Assembly: GCF_002443255.2 (NCBI RefSeq) | Contig: NW_019211455.1 | Location: forward strand, 3,343,223-3,407,222 | DNA: 64,000 nucleotides | Reading direction: 5' to 3' | Origin: Varroa destructor | Taxonomy: Eukaryota > Arthropoda > Arachnida > Mesostigmata > Varroidae | Translations under genes and position numbers: made by a program | The notes under the pieces: generated by a model | Database searches by the model: none | What the model saw: only the letters and a program-made list of their open reading frames with translations | What the model was told of the DNA's origin: nothing | Shown here: piece by piece, positions 58,350-64,000 of the stretch | Numbering within the stretch: position 1 is the stretch's first letter | How the letters are laid out: each line of letters opens with the position of its first letter

Positions 58350-59990
58350 TCACTGAGACTGCAGAAGTCGCTCAATGGCACCATTGACATCTCCGAACGA
58401 GGCTATCAGAGCGCGGATGTTGGCCTCACGATTGACGAAGCCCATTGCTGCCAACTGCTCTAATTGGGTACGGAATCGTTCTTCTGGTGGTTGAGCCCCT
58501 GTGCCAAGCCCACCTTGTAAAAGGTTTGCCATAAGGCTACCCAAAGCGTCGGGATCAGCTGTGTTACCTGAAGGCGACCCATTTGTTGCTGGCCTTGCGC
58601 TTGGCGATGAGGCGGGTGCAGCGGTTTCACTCGCTGCAACAGCGCCGCCGGTGAGGGTAGTTTGTTGTCCAGTTGGAAACACTCCGGGTGCAATACGACT
58701 TAACTGTGACATACTGTCCTGTATACGCTGGATAGCTTCCAATGCCTGAGGGTTCGTCAGTAGATCGCGCATTTGAGGGTTACGCATCTGCTCAAGAAAC
58801 TCGGGCATCATCTGCCGCATCTGTTCTTGCATTGCGGGGTTATTAGCGAACAGGGGGTTGCTAGCGATCAGCTGTTCGGCTAGGGCAGGACTGTTAGTTA
58901 GAGACCGCATTAAGGTCTCCATATACGGAGAAGACATCATACTCTGCATCATTTCGGGATTTGACTGCAGTTGAGAGAGAAGTGACTGTATTCCAGGCTG
59001 ATTCATCATGGATTCCATGCCGCCCCTAATTCCACCTAATGGACTGCCTGCGCCTCCACCTGTACTTCCGGCTTGGGGCGCGTTGGCTGCCCATGGATTA
59101 GGAAGTGGGTCACGGTTCTCTGTCGTCGACGGCGTTAACCTTGTACTATTGTCGCTATCCGAGTTCGAGTTATTGCTGAGCGCGGCAAAGGGATTTCCAC
59201 CGAACTGTTCCGAAGCGGCGTTCAACATGGGCTCCTGAAGGTCTGTGTACATTCGTCGTAACTGATTGTAGCCGCCGGGAATTGATTCAAGGTTGGACAA
59301 AGCACGATCTTGATTGCGCATCATTTCCTGGAATGCTGCCGGATTACGGGCCATTTGCATCGTTTGCCGCAGCACTTCGGGGTTATTAAGAACGTGACCG
59401 AACTCAGGGTTTCTCTCAATGATCGCACGCATCTGCGGGTTAGCGTTAATCATTGTACGAAGGAATTCGGGGTTCGATATCATGCTCTGTATTATCGGGT
59501 TGTCCATAAGCTGTTGCATTAATTCTGGATTGTTCATAACCTCCTGTTGCATACGCTGCTCAATTGCCTGGAACGAGCCACCATCAGCTCCTACGCTGCT
59601 TAAACCGCCCAGATTTCCTAAACCAGCCAGACCTACTAATCCAAGTAAGTTTAAAATACCGCCTGAATTAGACGCGGCTGAGCCCGTGGCCTGTTGCTGC
59701 TGTGTCGATGTTCCAGTACCTGTTGTTGATGAATTATCGGTATTAGAGGAGGGCGCAGCCGCTTTGTTCGAGCCACGGATCACAAGATGTAGCACGAGTC
59801 CTTCTTTGAGTCCGTGTGACTCGAGCGTTTCGCCATCTTTAAGGATTTTTCCGGCAAATATAAGGCAGATTTGTTCCAAAGGAGCCTTTGCCTCATCGGC
59901 CACCTTCTGTCTCAAAATCTTGACATCGGCCCCGTCCTCCACCTCCACTGTATATTTGTCCTTCGTGGTCTTCACAGTTAGCTTCATCAT
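58350..59990 (-). CDS. UBQLN: Ubiquilin, full length, single exon
   Basis: Shuttle factor that carries ubiquitinated clients to the proteasome and shields membrane-protein precursors; cytosol and nucleus. 546 residues in one exon. Residues 1-74 are the ubiquitin-like domain ([49 protein letters not shown]). A Ser/Thr/Gln-rich linker follows. Two STI1 blocks carry repeated NP-x-Met/Leu units: about 150-235 ([40 protein letters not shown]) and about 325-425 ([40 protein letters not shown]). The UBA domain is at about 503-546 ([20 protein letters not shown], ending [11 protein letters not shown]) with the ubiquitin-binding MGF loop. Length matches Drosophila ubiquilin (about 547) and is shorter than human UBQLN1 (589). 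The PXX repeats special to human UBQLN2 are absent. Two Met codons begin the frame. Whether it is the ancestral gene or a retrocopy cannot be told here. Confidence 0.96.
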   Translation of the reverse strand: MMKLTVKTTKDKYTVEVEDGADVKILRQKVADEAKAPLEQICLIFAGKILKDGETLESHGLKEGLVLHLVIRGSNKAAAPSSNTDNSSTTGTGTSTQQQQATGSAASNSGGILNLLGLVGLAGLGNLGGLSSVGADGGSFQAIEQRMQQEVMNNPELMQQLMDNPIIQSMISNPEFLRTMINANPQMRAIIERNPEFGHVLNNPEVLRQTMQMARNPAAFQEMMRNQDRALSNLESIPGGYNQLRRMYTDLQEPMLNAASEQFGGNPFAALSNNSNSDSDNSTRLTPSTTENRDPLPNPWAANAPQAGSTGGGAGSPLGGIRGGMESMMNQPGIQSLLSQLQSNPEMMQSMMSSPYMETLMRSLTNSPALAEQLIASNPLFANNPAMQEQMRQMMPEFLEQMRNPQMRDLLTNPQALEAIQRIQDSMSQLSRIAPGVFPTGQQTTLTGGAVAASETAAPASSPSARPATNGSPSGNTADPDALGSLMANLLQGGLGTGAQPPEERFRTQLEQLAAMGFVNREANIRALIASFGDVNGAIERLLQSQ

Positions 59991-62117
59991 GAACGGGCTG
60001 GGCTCAATTCACGCGTCCTCCCAGCCCCGCAAATACCACACACTTTGGGTTGAAACAGGATCGAACGTGAAGTCACTACTCACCACTTTGCAAATCGCTT
60101 AATAATCTTGACTCAATGCCGATCATAACAGCGTTATTTCCTTGTGATTATCCGCCGAGTTGGCGGTCAGGTACCAACCCTCTCTCCGGTGCTCCGCTAA
60201 GCCGGACACTCAACAGCTTGTAGAACATTCGCTGGACCAGCCAAGTTAGCGGCCACTTCATTAGGTCGGATGTGCCATCTAGCCAATTGGTAAGGTCTGG
60301 CGTGTAAATGTCGGTCAACGGTTGACTGGCGCAGGAAATGACGTCAGTTTGTGATGCCAGGATCAGCTGTTAAACGAGTTGAAGTCGACTGTGTTTTTTG
60401 GCGATGTCATCGCCTTGGCCGGTAAGTACGAGCGTCGGCTTGAGACTGTGCTTTCGACTCCCTATCCCTTCGAAATCCTTCACTGGTTGCTTCATATGTT
60501 GCGTCAGCCATTCGCAATAAGTGAGTTTCTGTTGCAATAAGGATTACCCGTCATCAGTGATTAGTGCAAACACTGCAGAAAAACGTTAATCAATGTCACA
60601 ATATTATTCGATGTCTTTATATTGATTGCGCACTAACACTGGCTTAGTAGTGACTGTTCTAAAGGTCTTCAAGAGCAGACGATATCTAGAAACGTGCTTC
60701 GGGATAAGATGTCCGCAGTAGGTGACACATGGCGTATAAATTGAGCAGTTATTCAAGATCATATAAGATGTAATTTAAAAGTGCCCCATGGTTTTAAAAA
60801 ATATAAGCGCACAAAGCTATTGCATACAACTGAAGTTATGTACAACTATCTGCACCGTAGGTTTCAGTTTAGCGCTGTGTCGTGTGCTATGGCTGCAACA
60901 ACAGATTGACATTCATTCCTTGTATATATATGTGTATATATTTATATATATCGGTGATGGAAATCATATGAAATTCGAAATCTGCATTGTCTATCTATGG
61001 TATCAGTTACATCTTGGGGACAGATGTTAATATTACTCCCTTTGATGATGGAAATTCATGTTATTGCTAAAATTATGGAAACATCTGTTATTTAATACTT
61101 TCGCTTTTAGCTCTAAAAAAAATTAAAATTTTCTTACTTTGTTCGACGACAATTTAAAGTTTTTCATAAGCGCATGTGTGTTTGTTAGTCTGCGTCGCCC
61201 TTACTGACGGATGTGTCAGATACAGATATCCAGAGCCATATACGTAACATGTAGTTTAGACTTTTATGAGACTGTCTCTTTTTGAAAAAAAAAAATCGAA
61301 ATTGAGCAATTAACTGGAATTAGCAGTAACAGTTAGGATATCTTTCTGCAACGATTTCTGCTGCAGTTCGTTAATGTGTGAGGAAATGAACTACTAGTAG
61401 TGAATCAGTTTTATCGTTATTTTATGGGTTAATGGGCAAAATTAGGCAAACATTTAGATAATGAAATGTTTGAACAATACCGTTATAGATCATGTCGGTT
61501 ATAGATTAATATATATTGTACGATGGAAGTGTTCGATACTTGTCGAATCAACACTTGTTCAAGTCAAGATCAAACTATTCATGCTATTGCGAATCGTTAA
61601 AAGCAACGTAATCCATAATACGAATAACTTAATATTGCGATTTTATTACATTGTTATTAAAAGCTTAGGTATCCCTTGAATTTCGTTGAACTTATTTAGC
61701 TAAACATTGTTTCATCAAAGAACACATTGAAATTTATTCTGTGGGTTTTTTTAACAATGCGCTTTTATTATCTATCATTGTTTTTTTGAATAAGGGTAAC
61801 AGATTTTAGTATTTCTTCATTATTCAACAAATAATTTTTCTACGTTTACGCTTCATCATTTCAAATAGTAATCATATTTTTTCATGTTTAAGTTGTAATA
61901 ATAACTAATAATAATCATTATTAATATTATTATTATTATTGAACATATTATTAACAATTCTGGATTATGACTGAAACTTTCCTAAGAAATCGTGCGGGCT
62001 TGATGGCGCTCGTTTCTAATTAATTGTTTAATTCCCGTCTGTTTCATTTTACGATAGTGTCTGCGGTAACCGACTGCGAAATCAGGCTGTCGTGCTTCTC
62101 CCTGGATCTTTCGAAAA
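59991..62117. other. Divergent spacer between ubiquilin and SYS1
   Basis: The first 450 bp right of the ubiquilin ATG are relatively GC-rich and probably contain its promoter and leader; no TATA box stands out. The remainder is AT-rich with ATT/AAT runs around 61896-61940. No exon recognised. Confidence 0.5.
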
Positions 62118-62942
62118 ATGGCTGGATTTCGTTATTCGGTTTGGGATCCCCCGCTAATAATCTCGCAGATTGTGACATTACAATGCGCGTTCTACGCGGG
62201 TTTGGGGGTAATCTTTTGGATCATCGACACGTTGTTTCAGCAAAGCATATCTCTCGAGCAACTCTTCTCTTACGGGGCCGTCCACCTTAAAAGTGTTGTT
62301 GGTCTCTGCACAGTTACCGCTTACTTGGTAAGTCAATCTTTGTTTTTTGTTTAGAGAATTACGATAATAAGTGTAGAGTAATTATTTGCCATTCCGTGAT
62401 CGTAAAGAGCTGTAGTTTTCCTCGATTCGATATGAACATAAGACCTTATCAAGTTTTGGAACACCCGAAGGCTTTAACATAGAACTGTGATTACAGACAT
62501 TACATGAAAGTCTATATAAAGGCCTGTTACTGAGTTTACTACGACCCTTTACGGCTGCTACAGGTAAGCAATGACAAAAGTTCTCGACGAAACTTTTTTA
62601 CGTTGTTGGCCCAAACTACTGCCACAAACACTGACAGCTTGATTACTAATTCTGTTGTTTTTTTGTTAATTTTCTATTACTTTACAGCTAAATGCGTGTA
62701 TATCCGCGGGCACCGTATGGTATTTCGTTGCTCGCACAAAGCAGTGTCTTGACTTCAGCTGTACGACTCATTTTTACCACCTCTTGGCATGTTGGTGCTA
62801 TAACGGGCGGTTTCCATCAAGTCCTGGCTGGTGGTTACTTAATATATGTTCCGCAACAATTATGTGCGTTTTGGCGGAGTATCTTTGCATTAGAACGGAA
62901 ATGAAGGCGATCCCGCTACTTGGAAGTAAGGCCGACTTGTAA
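62118..62942 (+). CDS. SYS1: SYS1 Golgi trafficking protein
   Basis: Four-pass Golgi membrane protein that recruits the small GTPase ARFRP1. Exon 1 (62118-62327) begins MAGFRYSVWDPPLIISQIVT and ends CTVTAYL before GTAAGT. Exon 2 (62688-62942) follows TTTACAG and reads LNACISAGTVWYFVARTKQC, LDFSCTTHFYHLLACWCYNG, RFPSSPGWWLLNICSATIMC and VLAEYLCIRTEMKAIPL. Phase 0 joining gives 154 residues; human SYS1 has 156. The N-terminal VWDPxLIxSQIV, the RTKQCLDFxxTxHFxHLLxCW block and the GEYLCMRTELKEIPL-like end are family signatures. Four hydrophobic segments are visible. An AATAAA at 63126-63131 lies 184 nt past the stop. Confidence 0.95.
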
Positions 62943-64000
62943 CACAAGTAAGATCGCTGCGTCCAAACAACGTCAGCGTCGATATGCTTATTGAAGTCAG
63001 TGTGCGCTTTCACTGACGCACGCGTGCTCAGACAAACCTGATCAAAATTCATATTCAGACCGTGGTATTCCTATGTGCAATGCCGTACGCATAACCTTGC
63101 AAAATGCCTTCCTGGAGAGTCGACTAATAAATGGAGCTTGTTTCGTCTAGCGAAGCTTCTGCCAGCCTTTACTAAGCATGAATCTTCACAAATCTCTTCA
63201 GTTCCATTATCTCTCGTCTTTAGCAGGAATGAGGAGCATATTGTGGAGAATGATCTGTGTGTGTGTGCAAGGTAAAGAATCACGTCAAGTTGCTGGAAGT
63301 GACGTGCGCATATCTGGGACTTGCAGTAGACGGCCATTGGCTACACGTAGAACGTGCTCTCGCAACTGTTCGCTGTGCATATGTTGCTTTCTGCCCTGAC
63401 CATGTCAGAACTCAATGTTGATGAAAATATCCGAAGAAGATTATTATCATCTACCCGATACGACGCCGTCAAATCTTCGATAGCTTTTATCGGCTGATAT
63501 AGTTTCTATGAGAATTTTCAGCTTTAGCTTCTAGTGATGCCACAGACCCTTTATGGAAATTACAATAATACGATACGGCGAACTCAGCCTGGTATACTGG
63601 ATGTATTCACGTGGAAAAGGCTAAATGGGTGAGCGTACCATTAGCTATTATCTTTTTAAAACTCGTCCATAGAACAGAAAAGAAATATCTATGAAACCTG
63701 AGCTAGTTAGCGAGAACTGGCAAGAGAACAGAATATGTGATAAAATATTATATAAATATTATATAAAATATTATATAAAGACGTGAAAACAAAATGAAAC
63801 CTAACAGTTCATTTGTAAATATCGTGTTAATAAATCGATAACGAATTATGTATTTTGCTTAAAGCGTTAGAATTTCCTTTGCATGCAATTGGGAAAGAAC
63901 TCATCCATCGAGGAAGTATGACCGATCACTTACACCAATACAGCCCTTCATGGCTACTGTGAAAAGATGCGTGTTTGCTTCGTATCGAATTAAATATGAA
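62943..64000. other. 3' flank of SYS1 to window end
   Basis: SYS1 3' UTR (AATAAA at 63126-63131), then sequence without recognisable genes. Open frames on both strands between 63071 and 63399 overlap each other and show no known motif. An AT-rich tandem of TATTATATAAA-like units lies at 63741-63779. Confidence 0.5.
63741..63779. repeat. AT-rich tandem repeat
   Basis: Three imperfect units of about 13 bp (TAAAATATTATA, TAAATATTATA, TAAAATATTATA). Confidence 0.85.

Noticed and set aside
59419..60102. Long plus-strand open frame of 227 codons
   Set aside because: Mostly the antisense shadow of the ubiquilin coding exon; no domain of its own.

Overview
This is eukaryotic nuclear DNA from an arthropod. 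The genes are AT-rich, split by GT-AG introns and separated by long AT-rich spacers; there are no operons, ribosome binding sites, CRISPR arrays or recognisable viral genes. The conserved proteins are ordinary animal orthologues. A short (CCTAA)n run matches the arthropod TTAGG telomere unit. Gene structure and protein divergence suggest a mite or tick, but that is inference. Two runs of exactly 100 N (20167-20266, 57655-57754) are scaffold gaps, each beside a microsatellite.

Layout, left to right. 0-1.7 kb: 3' end of a CoREST (RCOR) gene, plus strand. 3-19.5 kb: four minus-strand genes. They are the proteasome ubiquitin receptor PSMD4/Rpn10 (with a 5.7 kb intron holding a decayed R1-like non-LTR retrotransposon and two hairpins), an unrecognised 126-residue helical protein, the Fanconi E2 enzyme UBE2T, and the histone-fold protein CENPX/MHF2. 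A 1.05 kb foldback element with 361 bp arms lies between the last two. 19.5-26.3 kb: gene-poor. 26.4-33.5 kb: a lysosomal ClC-7-type chloride/proton exchanger, minus strand, 15 exons including a 24-nt microexon and a GC-AG intron. 35.7-42 kb: origin recognition complex subunit ORC3, plus strand. 43.7-48.2 kb: glucosidase II beta subunit (PRKCSH), minus strand, ending in HDEL. 49.5-50.6 kb: PRCC, single coding exon, plus strand. 51.3-54.3 kb: UMP-CMP kinase, plus strand, with an antisense retrotransposon relic in its second intron. 54.3-58.3 kb: gene-poor. 58.35-59.99 kb: full-length single-exon ubiquilin, minus strand. 62.1-62.9 kb: Golgi membrane protein SYS1, plus strand.

Functional themes. 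Three genes act in ubiquitin signalling (PSMD4, UBE2T, UBQLN). UBE2T and CENPX belong to the same DNA-crosslink repair (Fanconi anaemia) pathway and lie 3.7 kb apart on the same strand. ORC3 and UMP-CMP kinase serve DNA replication and nucleotide supply. PRKCSH, SYS1 and ClC-7 serve the secretory and lysosomal system. Proximity in animal genomes rarely implies co-regulation, so these themes are descriptive. Exon boundaries were inferred by reading splice sites and codon phase by eye; they are exact where phases close and marked tentative elsewhere. I found no novel multi-gene system. The best leads are the UBE2T/CENPX neighbourhood, the orphan 126-residue gene, the foldback element and the paired hairpins beside the retrotransposon.
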